A stretch of 24,461 nt of DNA. Origin: DASUPK01 sp963831605. GTDB lineage: Bacteria > Actinomycetota > Thermoleophilia > Solirubrobacterales > 70-9. Under the pieces are notes generated by a model, which ran no database searches, had not been told where the DNA came from, and was given only the letters and a program-made list of their open reading frames with translations. The stretch is from NCBI GenBank assembly GCA_963831605.1, contig CAWHQR010000015.1, positions 1-24,461 of the forward strand. The letters run 5' to 3'. Within the stretch, counting starts at the first letter, position 1, and each line of letters starts with the position of its first letter. The translations under genes were made by a program, and so were the position numbers. This document shows positions 1 through 8,033 of the stretch, piece after piece.

Positions 1-370
1 CGATCCCCGCGGTGATCGACATCTTGAGGTTCGGCGCCTTGGCGATTCGTTCGGCGGTCAGGTAGGCGGGCCAGAAGGGCTGTGAGATCACCACCTCGGC
101 GTCGGGCAGGTTTCGGTCGAACTCGGAGTCCTCGCCGTCCTTGTCGGCGGTGACCACCAGCTCATGGCCGGCCTCCTCGAGGAACTTGCGCAGGCCGAGC
201 TCGCCGGAGACGCTGCCCAGCAGCTCGCCGGGAGAGAAGTCGATCGCCTCAGGGGTGGGGGTCGTCTGCCCGTCGGGATACCGCGCGATCTTGGGGATGT
301 CGTCGCGCGCGTAGGCAGGCGGGTAGCCGTCCACCGGGTCGTCGTAGAGAACACAAACGATCTTCGCCAT
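1..370 (-). CDS. fdh: NAD-dependent formate dehydrogenase, N-terminal part (cut by window edge)
   Basis: The gene oxidises formate to CO2 with reduction of NAD+, the last step of C1 dissimilation. Only the first 123 codons are in the window; the family is usually about 400 residues. The N-terminus has the block typical of bacterial and plant formate dehydrogenases: a start like MAKIVCVLYDDPVDGYP, then YARDDIPKI, GQTTPTP, LLGSVSGELGLRK, and VVISQPFWPAYLT near residues 95-107, ending in the ITAGIG segment that precedes the NAD-binding domain. The ATG follows a GGAGG located at the very end of the upstream mgsC, with a 9-nt spacer and a 5-nt gap between the genes, so it is probably the last or a late gene of the gmaS-mgsABC operon. 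The NAD-binding and catalytic domains lie outside the window and could not be checked. Confidence 0.93.
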   Translation of the reverse strand, partial: MAKIVCVLYDDPVDGYPPAYARDDIPKIARYPDGQTTPTPEAIDFSPGELLGSVSGELGLRKFLEEAGHELVVTADKDGEDSEFDRNLPDAEVVISQPFWPAYLTAERIAKAPNLKMSITAGI

Positions 371-375
371 CTTGA

Positions 376-1758
376 TCAGCCTCCATCCTTAGTTGACTGT
401 CCGGGCACCCAGTCGGTCCCGGCGAGCGGGATCTTGGCCATCGCCGCCGCCTCAACGGTCAGCGCGACCAGGTCCTCGGGCTCGAGGTTGTGAACGTGAG
501 ATTTGCCGCATGCGCGCGCGATCGTCTGGGCTTCCAGGACCATCGCGCGCAGATAGTTCGCGATTCGGCGGCCGCCGAGCTCCGGGTCGAAGCGGCTGGC
601 GAGCTCGTCGTCCTGGGTGGAGATCCCGACGGGGTCGCGGCCCTCGTGCCAGTCGTCATAGAAGCCCGCCGCGGTGCCGATCCGCTCGTACTCCCGCTCG
701 AAGCGGTGTGAGTTGTCGCCGAGAGCGACCACGGCGGCAACCCCGATCGAGACCGCGTCCGCGCCGAGCGCCAGCGCCTTGGCGACGTCGGCGCCGGAGC
801 GGATCCCACCGGAGACGATCAACTGCACCTTCCGGTGCATGTCGAGCTCCTGCAGCGACCGGACGGCCTCAGGGATCGCCGCCAGGATCGGGATACCGAC
901 GTGCTCGATGAAGACGTCCTGGCTGGCGGCGGTGCCGCCCTCCATCCCGTCGAGCACGATCACGTCCGCCCCCGCCTTGACCGCGAGGGCGACGTCGAAG
1001 TAGGTGCGAGTGGCGCCGATCTTGACGTAGATCGGCTTGCGCCAATCTGTGATCTCCCGGAGCTCGCCGATCTTGATCTCGAGGTCGTCCGGACCGGTCC
1101 AGTCCGGATGGCGGCAGGCACTGCGCTGGTCGACCCCCTTCGGCAGGTCACGCATCTCGGCAACCCGATCGGAGATCTTCTGACCCATCAGGATGCCGCC
1201 TCCGCCGGGCTTCGCTCCCTGGCCGACCACGATCTCGATGGCATCGGCGCGGCGCAGGTCGTCGGGGTTCATCCCATAGCGCGAAGGGAGGATCTGGTAG
1301 ACGAGCTTGCTCGAGTGCTCCCGCTCCTCCGGGAGCATCCCGCCGTCGCCGGTGGTCGTGCTCGTCCCCACTGCGCTGGCGCCACGGCCGAGGGCCTCCT
1401 TGGCCGGCGCCGAGAGGGCGCCGAAGCTCATCCCAGCGATCGTGATCGGCGTCTCCAGGTGGATCGGCTCCTGGGCGAACCGGGTGCCGAGCGTGACATC
1501 GGTGGCGCAGCGCTCCCGATATCCCTCGAGCGGGTACCGCGAGACGCTCGCCCCAAGGAAGAGCAGGTCGTCGAAGTGCGGCACACGGCGCTTGGCGCCG
1601 AAGCCGCGGATGTCGTAGATCCCCTCGCGCGCCATCCGGTGGATCTCGTGGATCGTGTTGCGGTCGAAGAGGGCGGACTCGCGCAGGCCCGGCCGCCACC
1701 GATCGACCAGCTCCGGGTCGTAGCTCTCCTCCTTCCGCAGCGCGTCGAACTCGGTCAT
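376..1758 (-). CDS. mgsC: N-methylglutamate synthase subunit C (glutamate synthase FMN domain), Fe-S ligands lost
   Basis: A 460-residue protein homologous to the FMN-binding TIM-barrel domain of glutamate synthase large subunit, the catalytic part of N-methylglutamate synthase (MgsABC). Barrel motifs include AGMSFGALS (108-116), GDGGMLPEE (137-145), GQGAKPGGGG (179-188) and SGGIRSGADVAKALALGADAV (316-336). The DPVGISTQ segment (375-382) corresponds to the CPVG(I/V)xTQ signature of glutamate synthases, but its cysteine is Asp. The positions of the four candidate Fe-S cysteines seen in the second copy (16102-17562) are D348, Y367, W370 and D375 here, so this copy probably binds FMN but no Fe-S cluster. 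The ATG overlaps the mgsB stop by one base (TGATG), which implies translational coupling. Assignment to NMG synthase rather than a stand-alone glutamate synthase rests on the gmaS and soxDAGB neighbours. Confidence 0.9.
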   Translation of the reverse strand: MTEFDALRKEESYDPELVDRWRPGLRESALFDRNTIHEIHRMAREGIYDIRGFGAKRRVPHFDDLLFLGASVSRYPLEGYRERCATDVTLGTRFAQEPIHLETPITIAGMSFGALSAPAKEALGRGASAVGTSTTTGDGGMLPEEREHSSKLVYQILPSRYGMNPDDLRRADAIEIVVGQGAKPGGGGILMGQKISDRVAEMRDLPKGVDQRSACRHPDWTGPDDLEIKIGELREITDWRKPIYVKIGATRTYFDVALAVKAGADVIVLDGMEGGTAASQDVFIEHVGIPILAAIPEAVRSLQELDMHRKVQLIVSGGIRSGADVAKALALGADAVSIGVAAVVALGDNSHRFEREYERIGTAAGFYDDWHEGRDPVGISTQDDELASRFDPELGGRRIANYLRAMVLEAQTIARACGKSHVHNLEPEDLVALTVEAAAMAKIPLAGTDWVPGQSTKDGG

Positions 1759-2459
1759 CAGTAGTCGCCCGCGTTGTCGACCTTGAAGTTGTAGAGCTGG
1801 CGGGCGGACCCGTAGCGCCGGAAGTCAGTGGGCGTCGCGTCTGCCTCCCCGACCTCGAGCAGGCGCCCGAGCTCCTCGAGATGCTCGCTGCGCATCTCCT
1901 TCTCGACGCAGTCGGCTCCGAGCCCGGCGACCTCGCCTCGCACGTAGACGTGGGCCTCGTAGATCGAGTCGCCGAGCCCCTCGCCCGCGTCGCCGCAGAC
2001 GACGATCGCGCCCTTCTGGGCCATGAAGGCGCCGACGTGACCGATCGAGCCGTGGACCACGATCTCGATCCCCTTCATCGAGATCCCGCAGCGGGCGGAT
2101 GCGCTCCCCTTGATCACGAGCAGGCCGCCGCGCCCCGTCGCCCCTGCGGACTGGCTGGCGTCGCCGTCGACGACGACCAGTCCCGACATCATGTTCTCGG
2201 CCACGCCGACGCCGCAATTGCCCGCGACGCGGACCGTCGCGTGCTTGTTCATCCCCGCGCAGTAGTAGCCGACGTGCCCGTCGATCTCGACCTCAAGCTC
2301 GCCGTCGAGCCCCGCGGCCAGCGCATGGGCGCCCTCGGGATTCTCGATCCGCCACTGGCTCCGGCCCGCGCCGCCTGCGTCGTGGAGGCGCTGGTTCAGC
2401 TCCCTCACGGATGTGGTCGCGAGGTCCACCGACTCGAGGGCGGCCGGCGCGGTGCTCAC
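1758..2459 (-). CDS. mgsB: N-methylglutamate synthase subunit B (GXGXG beta-helix domain)
   Basis: A 233-residue protein matching the C-terminal GXGXG domain of glutamate synthase alpha subunit, a right-handed beta-helix that is structural in the large enzyme and a separate subunit in MgsABC. Repeating G-rich strands are visible from about residue 70 to 185, including GVGVAENMMSG, GATGRGGLLVIKG, GDAGEGLGDSIYEAHVYV and GEVAGLGADCVE. The GTG start at 2459 overlaps the mgsA stop in a GTGA, the same junction used by the second copy at 18349. A GTG 51 bases further upstream is open but would lie well inside mgsA, so I preferred the coupled start. The gene sits between mgsA and mgsC in the usual order. 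No catalytic residues are expected in this domain. Confidence 0.88.
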   Translation of the reverse strand: MSTAPAALESVDLATTSVRELNQRLHDAGGAGRSQWRIENPEGAHALAAGLDGELEVEIDGHVGYYCAGMNKHATVRVAGNCGVGVAENMMSGLVVVDGDASQSAGATGRGGLLVIKGSASARCGISMKGIEIVVHGSIGHVGAFMAQKGAIVVCGDAGEGLGDSIYEAHVYVRGEVAGLGADCVEKEMRSEHLEELGRLLEVGEADATPTDFRRYGSARQLYNFKVDNAGDY

Positions 2460-3364
2460 GCTACCTTCGCCCGCTCCCAGGAGTAGACGCGTCCGGGCTC
2501 CGGCTCCCACTGGCGCGCGTCCTCGGCGCCCGGCAGCGTGGCGATCGCCCGGTACTCCGAGGCCATCGCGACCCAGTCGTCGGTCTCGGCCATCACGGCC
2601 GGCTTGCAGGCGATCGGGTCGCGCAGCACGGCGAAGCCATCCGACGTGCCGACCGCGAAGGTGTAGAAGCCGTCGAGGTCGGTCAGGCAGCGCTCCAGCG
2701 CGGTTTTCAGATCGTCACCCTCCGAGAGCCGCCAGGTGAGGAAGCCGGCCGCGACCTCGGAGTCGTTGTCGGTCTGGAACTGGATGCCCTGGCCGCGGAG
2801 GAAGACGCGCAGCCGGTTGTGGTTCGACAGTGAGCCGTTGTGGACCAGGCAGAGGTCGAGCCCGGTCGAGAACGGATGGGAGTGCTCGGTGGTGACGCGG
2901 CTCTCGGTCGCCATCCGGGTGTGCCCGAGGGCGTGGGTGGCGGATATCTGATCCAGGCCGAAGCGCACGACGAAGTCCCGCGGGTCCCCGGCCTCCTTGT
3001 AGATCTCGATGTGCTGGCCGACGCTCATCACCCGCAGCTCGGGGTGTTGCGCGGCGAGCCAGCGCTGGAGCTGGTCGCCGTCGTCATCGACCACGAACAG
3101 CGCGTGGGTGGCGCGGACCTCGGGCTCGCCGACCTCGCCGAAGCTCTCCGACAGCTCCTTGCGGAGCTCGTGCCACGGGTAGTCCTCCTCGGGCGAGAAG
3201 AGCGACACCTTGCACGACCCGGCCGGGGCGGGGTCGCGGTAGAAGGCGACCCCGGCGCTGTCGGGCCCGCGGTCGGCCAGCTGCCCGAGCATTCCGCTCA
3301 GGTGCGCGCCGAGATTCTCCTCAACGGCGCTTGACTTGCTGAACAGCCCGGCGATGCCGCACAT
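2456..3364 (-). CDS. mgsA: N-methylglutamate synthase subunit A (class II glutamine amidotransferase domain)
   Basis: A 302-residue class II (Ntn) glutamine amidotransferase domain, the subunit of MgsABC corresponding to the glutaminase domain of glutamate synthase; in this pathway it is thought to act on gamma-glutamylmethylamide. Cys2 follows the initiator Met directly (MCGIAG), as required for the N-terminal nucleophile after Met removal. Other family motifs are RGPDS (32-36), GHTRMATES (147-155), HNGSLSNHN (175-183) and DNDSE (199-203). A GAGG lies about 8 bases before the ATG. The gene starts 16 bases after gmaS ends and overlaps mgsB by four bases. The domain stands alone here, as in other MgsA/GlxB proteins, whereas in glutamate synthase it is the N-terminus of a roughly 1500-residue chain. 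Confidence 0.9.
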   Translation of the reverse strand: MCGIAGLFSKSSAVEENLGAHLSGMLGQLADRGPDSAGVAFYRDPAPAGSCKVSLFSPEEDYPWHELRKELSESFGEVGEPEVRATHALFVVDDDGDQLQRWLAAQHPELRVMSVGQHIEIYKEAGDPRDFVVRFGLDQISATHALGHTRMATESRVTTEHSHPFSTGLDLCLVHNGSLSNHNRLRVFLRGQGIQFQTDNDSEVAAGFLTWRLSEGDDLKTALERCLTDLDGFYTFAVGTSDGFAVLRDPIACKPAVMAETDDWVAMASEYRAIATLPGAEDARQWEPEPGRVYSWERAKVA

Positions 3365-3380
3365 TTCTCAAACCTCGCTC

Positions 3381-4751
3381 TCAGGCCAGCTGCAGGTATC
3401 GGTCGATCTCCCATTTCGTGATCTGCTCGTGGGCCTGCTGCCACTCGCGCCTCTTGCAGCGGACGAAGTAGTCGACGTAGTCCTCGTCGCGCGCCTTGCC
3501 CAGTGCCTTGCGGAGGACGTCATCCTCCTCCAGCTCGCGCGTCGCATCGAGCAGGTTCTCAGGCAGCGTCTCGACCCCCATCTTCTTGCGGTCCTCGACG
3601 CTGGTCTCGTACATGCTGCCCGTGCTCGGGTCGCCGGGGTCTATCCCGTTCTCGATTCCGTCGAGGCCGGCGGCGAGCACCGCGGTGGCGGCGAGGTACG
3701 GGTTGCAGGCGCCGTCGACCGTCCGGTCCTCGATCCGCCCTTCCTCCGGGATGCGGAGCATCATCGTCCGGTTGTTCCACCCGTAGGTGACGTAGGCGGG
3801 GGCCCAGGTCGCGCCACTCGTCGGGGCGCCGATCACGAGGCGCTTGTAGGAGTTCACGGCCGGAGCGGTCAGGGCGATGTAGGCCTTGGCGTGTTTCTTC
3901 AGGCCGCCGACGAATTGGTAGCCCTTCTCGCTCAGTCCCATCCCGCGCTCGTCCTTGTCCTTGTCCGCGAGGAAGACGTTGGTGTCGCCGTCCCAGAGGC
4001 TCATGTGCATGTGGCAGCCGTTGCCGGTCAGGTGGCCGAAGGGCTTGGGCATGAAGGTGGCGATCAATCCGCGCTCCTGCGCCATCGCCTCGACCATGTA
4101 GCGGTAGAAGACCGCTCGGTCGCTGCTGGTCAGCGGGTCGGACGGCCCCCAGTTCTGCTCGAACTGCCCGTTGGCGTCCTCATGGTCGGTCGCGTACAGG
4201 CCCCATCCCAATGAGTTGACGTTCTTGACGACCTCGGAGACGAAGTCGAAGCTCCGGGTCAGGGCACGAATGTCGTAACAGGGAAGCTCGAGGGTGTCGA
4301 GCGGGTCGGCGAGCTCGATGCCGCCGTCCTCCGTCTGCCGGAGGAGGAAGTACTCGAGCTCATAGCCGATCTTGAACTGGTACCCCATCTCCTCGCACCG
4401 CTCCATCTGGTGCCGGAGGATCGTGCGCGGGCAGTACGGCCACTCCTCTCCCTCGACCGTCACATTCGAGGCGAACCAGCCGACATTCGGCTTCCAGGGG
4501 AGCTTCGTGAACGAGCCGGCGTCGGGCATGGCGATCATGTCGGGGTCGTTGGGCTGCTGGCCGATGTCGCCGGCGGCGAAGCCGGCGAAGCCGGCGCCGT
4601 CGGTGAACAGCGACTCGAGCTCCTCGGCCGGGATCAGCTTGGCGCTGGGTCTCGCGTGCATGTCCACGAAGTTCGCGAACAGGAACTCGATCCCGTCGTC
4701 CTTGACTGCTTTCCGAACGTCGTCTTCTGTGGGGCGTGCTTGATCGGTCAT
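3381..4751 (-). CDS. gmaS: Gamma-glutamylmethylamide synthetase (glutamine synthetase family)
   Basis: A 456-residue glutamine-synthetase-fold ligase, probably joining methylamine to glutamate with ATP to give gamma-glutamylmethylamide, the first step of the N-methylglutamate pathway. Visible family motifs are GYELEYFL (129-136) with metal-binding Glu residues, HEDANGQFEQN (190-200), ATFMPKP (231-237), GNGCHMHMS (243-251), NSYKRL (300-305), NNRTMMLRIP (326-335) and CNPYLAATAVLAAGLDG (349-365). The flap region reads SGATWAP (312-318) instead of the YEAP type of classical glutamine synthetase that carries a catalytic Glu, which agrees with the GmaS/GlnT branch. The ATG has an AAGG about 5 bases upstream. 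It is the first gene of the minus-strand operon, with mgsABC directly behind it, which supports GmaS over a nitrogen-assimilation enzyme. Substrate preference (methylamine versus another amine) cannot be read from the sequence. Confidence 0.87.
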   Translation of the reverse strand: MTDQARPTEDDVRKAVKDDGIEFLFANFVDMHARPSAKLIPAEELESLFTDGAGFAGFAAGDIGQQPNDPDMIAMPDAGSFTKLPWKPNVGWFASNVTVEGEEWPYCPRTILRHQMERCEEMGYQFKIGYELEYFLLRQTEDGGIELADPLDTLELPCYDIRALTRSFDFVSEVVKNVNSLGWGLYATDHEDANGQFEQNWGPSDPLTSSDRAVFYRYMVEAMAQERGLIATFMPKPFGHLTGNGCHMHMSLWDGDTNVFLADKDKDERGMGLSEKGYQFVGGLKKHAKAYIALTAPAVNSYKRLVIGAPTSGATWAPAYVTYGWNNRTMMLRIPEEGRIEDRTVDGACNPYLAATAVLAAGLDGIENGIDPGDPSTGSMYETSVEDRKKMGVETLPENLLDATRELEEDDVLRKALGKARDEDYVDYFVRCKRREWQQAHEQITKWEIDRYLQLA

Positions 4752-4905
4752 GGGTGCCTTTCTCTCACATCAGGCGCGGTCGGGCAACCCTCCCGCCACC
4801 TGTTGATCAAGGGACTGGAGAGCCATAGGTTCAGCATATAGACCTATTGAACCAATTTGTCTAGTATGGCCGCAAGAGGTCCTCAGAGGCCGCGAGCGCC
4901 ACCAC
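4752..4905. promoter_or_regulatory. Divergent control region between gmaS and soxD operons
   Basis: This 154-bp gap separates two divergently transcribed operons that act in one pathway, so it must carry both promoters. It contains an AT-rich core (about 4824-4868) that stands out from the GC-rich surroundings. A possible plus-strand promoter is TTGATC at 4803-4808 followed 17 bases later by TAGGTT (4826-4831), but this overlaps the inverted repeat and is weak evidence. soxD has no clear Shine-Dalgarno sequence. The gmaS start has AAGG about 5 bases upstream. Confidence 0.6.
4825..4856. promoter_or_regulatory. Inverted repeat, candidate operator
   Basis: Arms ATAGGTTCA (4825-4833) and TGAACCAAT (4848-4856) form an imperfect palindrome: GGTTCA/TGAACC is a perfect 6-bp pair separated by 14 bases, and ATAGG/CCTAT is a second nested pair separated by 13 bases. 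It lies in the middle of the divergent region. The GntR/UTRA regulator encoded at the end of the plus-strand operon is one candidate ligand. The segment ACCTATTGA (4842-4850) recurs next to the LysR gene at 23981-23989, so the LysR protein is the other candidate. Confidence 0.45.
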
Positions 4906-5157
4906 ATGTCCTTCCTCCTCACCTGTCCCAACTGTGGCCCCCGAGAGGTCACCGACTTCGTCTTCGGGGGCGAGGTGGTGCCGCGGCCGTCCAGCAAGCC
5001 GTCTCAGCGGGAGCTGAACACCTACAACTACTTCCGGCGCAACCTGGCGGGCGTCCAGCGCGAGTGGTGGTACCACCGGTCCGGCTGCCGGGCCTGGTTC
5101 GTGGCCGATCGGGACACCACCACGAACCAGGTGAGCTGGGTCGGGCTGCCGGAATGA
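4906..5157 (+). CDS. soxD: Sarcosine oxidase / N-methylglutamate dehydrogenase delta subunit
   Basis: An 83-residue SoxD-family protein, the small zinc-binding subunit of heterotetrameric sarcosine oxidase and of N-methylglutamate dehydrogenase (MgdB). The zinc ligands are all present as C7-x2-C10 near the N-terminus and H57-x3-C61 in the C-terminal half. The GCRAWF(x)VADRDT segment (60-70) is typical of the family. The length is slightly short of the usual 85-100 residues. It is the first gene of the plus-strand operon. Its stop overlaps the soxA start in ATGA. No strong ribosome binding site precedes the ATG; the nearest GAGG is about 28 bases away. The neighbouring gmaS-mgsABC operon suggests N-methylglutamate rather than sarcosine as the physiological substrate. 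Confidence 0.9.
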   Translation: MSFLLTCPNCGPREVTDFVFGGEVVPRPSSKPSQRELNTYNYFRRNLAGVQREWWYHRSGCRAWFVADRDTTTNQVSWVGLPE

Positions 5158-8033
5158 GCGACCGACTTCCGCCCGGGCCCAACGAGCGAATCGACCGCGA
5201 TCGCCCGGTCGGGTTCGAGTTCGACGGGAAGCGCGTGGAGGCCTTCGAGGGCGACACGATCGGCTCCGCGCTCCACGCGTCCGGCCGGCGGGTCATATCG
5301 CGCAGCTTCAAGTACCACCGGCCCCGCGGGCTTCTGTGCTGCTCGGGCAATTGCCCGAACTGCCTGGTCGAGGTCGATGGCTGGCCCGGCGTTCGCGCCT
5401 GTACCGAGCCCGTGCGGCCCGGGATGAAGGTCAGGCACATGAACGCGAGCCCCTCGCTCCAGTTCGACCTGATGAGGGGGACCGATCTCGTCGGCAGCCG
5501 TCTCACGCCGCCGGGCTTCTACTACAAGACCTTCATCCGTCCCCGGCGTCTGTGGCCTCTGTACGAGAAGGTCCTGCGTAACGCGGCCGGGCTCGGCAAG
5601 CTGCTGAAGAAGCAGGCAGACCGCGAGTGGCACACCGAGTACCGCCGCCGCCATGCGGACGTGCTGGTGATCGGAGGCGGCCTCGCCGGTATGGCGGCCG
5701 CGCTCCGGGCAGCCGACTGGGGTGCTGACGTGGTGCTGGTGGACGATGGCCCCGAGCTGGGCGGGGCGGTGCTCGCCGGCGATTCCGCCGGCGACGCAAG
5801 AGAGCTGGCCGGGAGGGTTCACGACGCGGGAGTCGAGGTGCTGGCGCCGGCGGCGGCGCTCGGCTACTTCGATGGTCTCGTGCCCGTCTGGTGCGGCAGC
5901 ACCCTGCACCAGATCCGGGCAGGTGCCCTGATCACCGCGACCGGGTCAATCGAGCAGCCCCTGATGTTCGAGGGCAACGACCTGCCAGGGGTGATGCTCT
6001 GCTCCGGCGCGGAGCGACTCGCGGCGCTGTATGGGGTCCGGCCGGGTAGGCGCGCGGTGGTCGCAACGACCACCGACCGCGGACTCGAGTCCGCCGTCGC
6101 CCTGCGCGACGCCGGAGTCGCGGTGGCGGCTGTGGCTGACGCCCGTCCCGGTGGGGCGGATGACGAGCTCGCGGCCCGCCTGGCAGGGGAGGACATCCCG
6201 CTGCTGCCCGGCACCGTGGTGGTCAAGGCCTATGGCCGCAAGAGGGTCAAGGGCGCGGTGGTCGCCGAGTTGGGCGATGACGGGCAGCCCGACCTCGAGA
6301 CCGAGCGCGGTATCGACTGCGACCTGTTGGCCGTCTCCGGGGGCAGCGTCCCGTCGGGCTCGCTGCTTCTGCAGGCCGGTGCCAAGGCGGAATGGGATGC
6401 CGACCGCGGGGCATACGTTCCGGGCCAGACGCCGCCGGACGTCTACGCGGCCGGCGCGGTGGCGGGTCACTCCGACGCGGAGGCGTCGGGGCTGCTGGCG
6501 GGAGCCGAGGCGGCGATGGCCGTGGGCTTCGGTGACGATCAGGAGCGCGCCGGACTCGCCGAGGCCCGAGAGGCGCTCGAGAGAAGCGGAGGCGATGGCG
6601 TCCGGGCGGAGCCCCCCGCGGCCGCGGGGGCCAGCCGCGGGCACGGCAAGTGCTTCGCCTGCCTCTGCGAGGACGTCACCACCGACGACATCGACTTCTC
6701 GATCGACGAGGGCTTCGACTCGCTGGAGCTGCTGAAGCGCTACACGACGGTGACGATGGGTCCCTGCCAGGGGCGGATGTGCCAGCTCGCCTCGATCCGC
6801 AAAATGGCCGACCACAACGACGAGCCGATCGAGGAGGTCGGGCTGACCACCGCCAGGCCGCCCTGGTCGACCGTGCCGATGGGCGTGCTGGCGGGCCGGC
6901 CCTTCGAGCCCGCGAAGCGCTCCGCGGTCCACGGGCGGCATCGGGAGCTCGGCGGCGACGTGCTCTGGGCGGGCGATTGGCGCCGTCCCTACGACTACGG
7001 CGATCCCCGTGGAGAGACGATGGCCGTGCACGACGGCGCCGGCCTGATCGACGTGTCCACCCTGGGGAAGCTGATCGTGCGCGGCCCAGAGGCCGACCGG
7101 TTCCTCAACCTGCTTTACCCGAACCGGTTCGACAACCTGAAGCCGGGCCGGATTCGCTACGGCGTGCTCGGCGACGACGCCGGGCGGATCTCCGATGACG
7201 GCACGATCTGCCGGCTCGACGATCTCTCGTATTACGTCACCACGACCTCCAGCGGGGCCGACGCAGTCGAGGCCTGGTTCGCCTGGTGGCTCGCCGAATG
7301 GGACCTCGACGTTCACCTCACGGACGTCAGCCAGGGGCTCTCGGCATTCAACCTCGCGGGGCCACTCTCGCGCGAGATCCTCTCCGGCCTCACCGACCTC
7401 GATTGCTCCAACGACGAGTTCTCGTACCTCGACGGGAAGCGCGCCCACGTGGCAGGCGTGCCCTGCCTGCTGCTGCGGATCGGGTTCGTGGGAGAGCTGG
7501 GATACGAGCTCCATTGCCCCGGATCGCTGGCCGAGGATCTCTGGGACGCCCTGATGGAGGCCGGAAAGCCTCACGGCATCAGGCCCTTCGGCCTCGAGCC
7601 GCAGCGGGTGCTGCGCCTGCAGAAGATGCACATCCTCGTCGGGCAGGACACGGACGCCGAGTCCAACCCGCTGGAGGCGGCGATGCCTTGGATCGTCAAG
7701 CTCGACAAGGAGGAGGACTTCATCGGCCGCTGGGCGCTGGAGAACGTCCAGGAGCGGGGAGACGAGAACAAGCTGGTCGGGTTCACCATGGCCAACGGGG
7801 CGGTGCCGACCGAGGGCGCCGCCGTGGTGGGCGACGGAAACCAGCCGGTGGGACGGGTGACCTCATCCCGCTTCTCGCCGATGCTCGAGAAGACGATCGG
7901 GATGGCCTGGGTTCCGGCGGCCCTGGCCGAGGACGGGACCGAGATCGTTCTGGCCGACAAAGGTCAACGGCTCCGGGCGCAGGTGCAGACCGCGCCGTTC
8001 TACGACCCCGACCAGGAGCGGCTGCGCGGATGA
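5154..8033 (+). CDS. soxA: Sarcosine oxidase / N-methylglutamate dehydrogenase alpha subunit with two putative [2Fe-2S] sites
   Basis: A 959-residue alpha subunit. Domain order: N-terminal ferredoxin-like domain (about 15-110), FAD/NAD-binding disulfide-oxidoreductase fold with GGGLAG (174-179), a BFD-like segment (about 498-550), and a C-terminal aminomethyltransferase-like domain (about 590-955) that binds tetrahydrofolate and receives the methyl carbon. The N-terminal domain has C62-x4-C67-x2-C70-x12-C83, and the BFD-like segment has C503-x-C505-x32-C538-x4-C543 with GPCQGRMC; both are [2Fe-2S] patterns. As I recall, classical heterotetrameric sarcosine oxidase lacks these cysteines, so this version looks like an electron-transferring dehydrogenase (MgdC-like). 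The ATG at 5154 overlaps the soxD stop (ATGA). An in-frame opening back to 4857 is discarded because it runs through soxD. The stop overlaps the soxG start in ATGA. Confidence 0.92.
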   Translation: MSDRLPPGPNERIDRDRPVGFEFDGKRVEAFEGDTIGSALHASGRRVISRSFKYHRPRGLLCCSGNCPNCLVEVDGWPGVRACTEPVRPGMKVRHMNASPSLQFDLMRGTDLVGSRLTPPGFYYKTFIRPRRLWPLYEKVLRNAAGLGKLLKKQADREWHTEYRRRHADVLVIGGGLAGMAAALRAADWGADVVLVDDGPELGGAVLAGDSAGDARELAGRVHDAGVEVLAPAAALGYFDGLVPVWCGSTLHQIRAGALITATGSIEQPLMFEGNDLPGVMLCSGAERLAALYGVRPGRRAVVATTTDRGLESAVALRDAGVAVAAVADARPGGADDELAARLAGEDIPLLPGTVVVKAYGRKRVKGAVVAELGDDGQPDLETERGIDCDLLAVSGGSVPSGSLLLQAGAKAEWDADRGAYVPGQTPPDVYAAGAVAGHSDAEASGLLAGAEAAMAVGFGDDQERAGLAEAREALERSGGDGVRAEPPAAAGASRGHGKCFACLCEDVTTDDIDFSIDEGFDSLELLKRYTTVTMGPCQGRMCQLASIRKMADHNDEPIEEVGLTTARPPWSTVPMGVLAGRPFEPAKRSAVHGRHRELGGDVLWAGDWRRPYDYGDPRGETMAVHDGAGLIDVSTLGKLIVRGPEADRFLNLLYPNRFDNLKPGRIRYGVLGDDAGRISDDGTICRLDDLSYYVTTTSSGADAVEAWFAWWLAEWDLDVHLTDVSQGLSAFNLAGPLSREILSGLTDLDCSNDEFSYLDGKRAHVAGVPCLLLRIGFVGELGYELHCPGSLAEDLWDALMEAGKPHGIRPFGLEPQRVLRLQKMHILVGQDTDAESNPLEAAMPWIVKLDKEEDFIGRWALENVQERGDENKLVGFTMANGAVPTEGAAVVGDGNQPVGRVTSSRFSPMLEKTIGMAWVPAALAEDGTEIVLADKGQRLRAQVQTAPFYDPDQERLRG

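Noticed and set aside
835..1764. 309-aa open frame on the plus strand opposite mgsC
   Set aside because: Antisense shadow of a clearly conserved gene, with low-complexity Asp/Arg/Leu/Val-rich sequence.
4838..4863. TAGAC/GTCTA pair as a HutC-type GntR operator
   Set aside because: The arms are only 5 bases with a 16-base spacer, whereas HutC-type sites are compact. Kept only as part of the general control region.
4857..5153. In-frame N-terminal extension of soxA beginning at 4857
   Set aside because: It runs through soxD in another frame and has no family similarity. The ATG at 5154 gives the normal SoxA N-terminus and an ATGA junction.
5946..7631. 561-aa open frame on the minus strand inside soxA
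   Set aside because: It is antisense to conserved soxA domains, shows no recognisable motifs, and is explained by high GC content.
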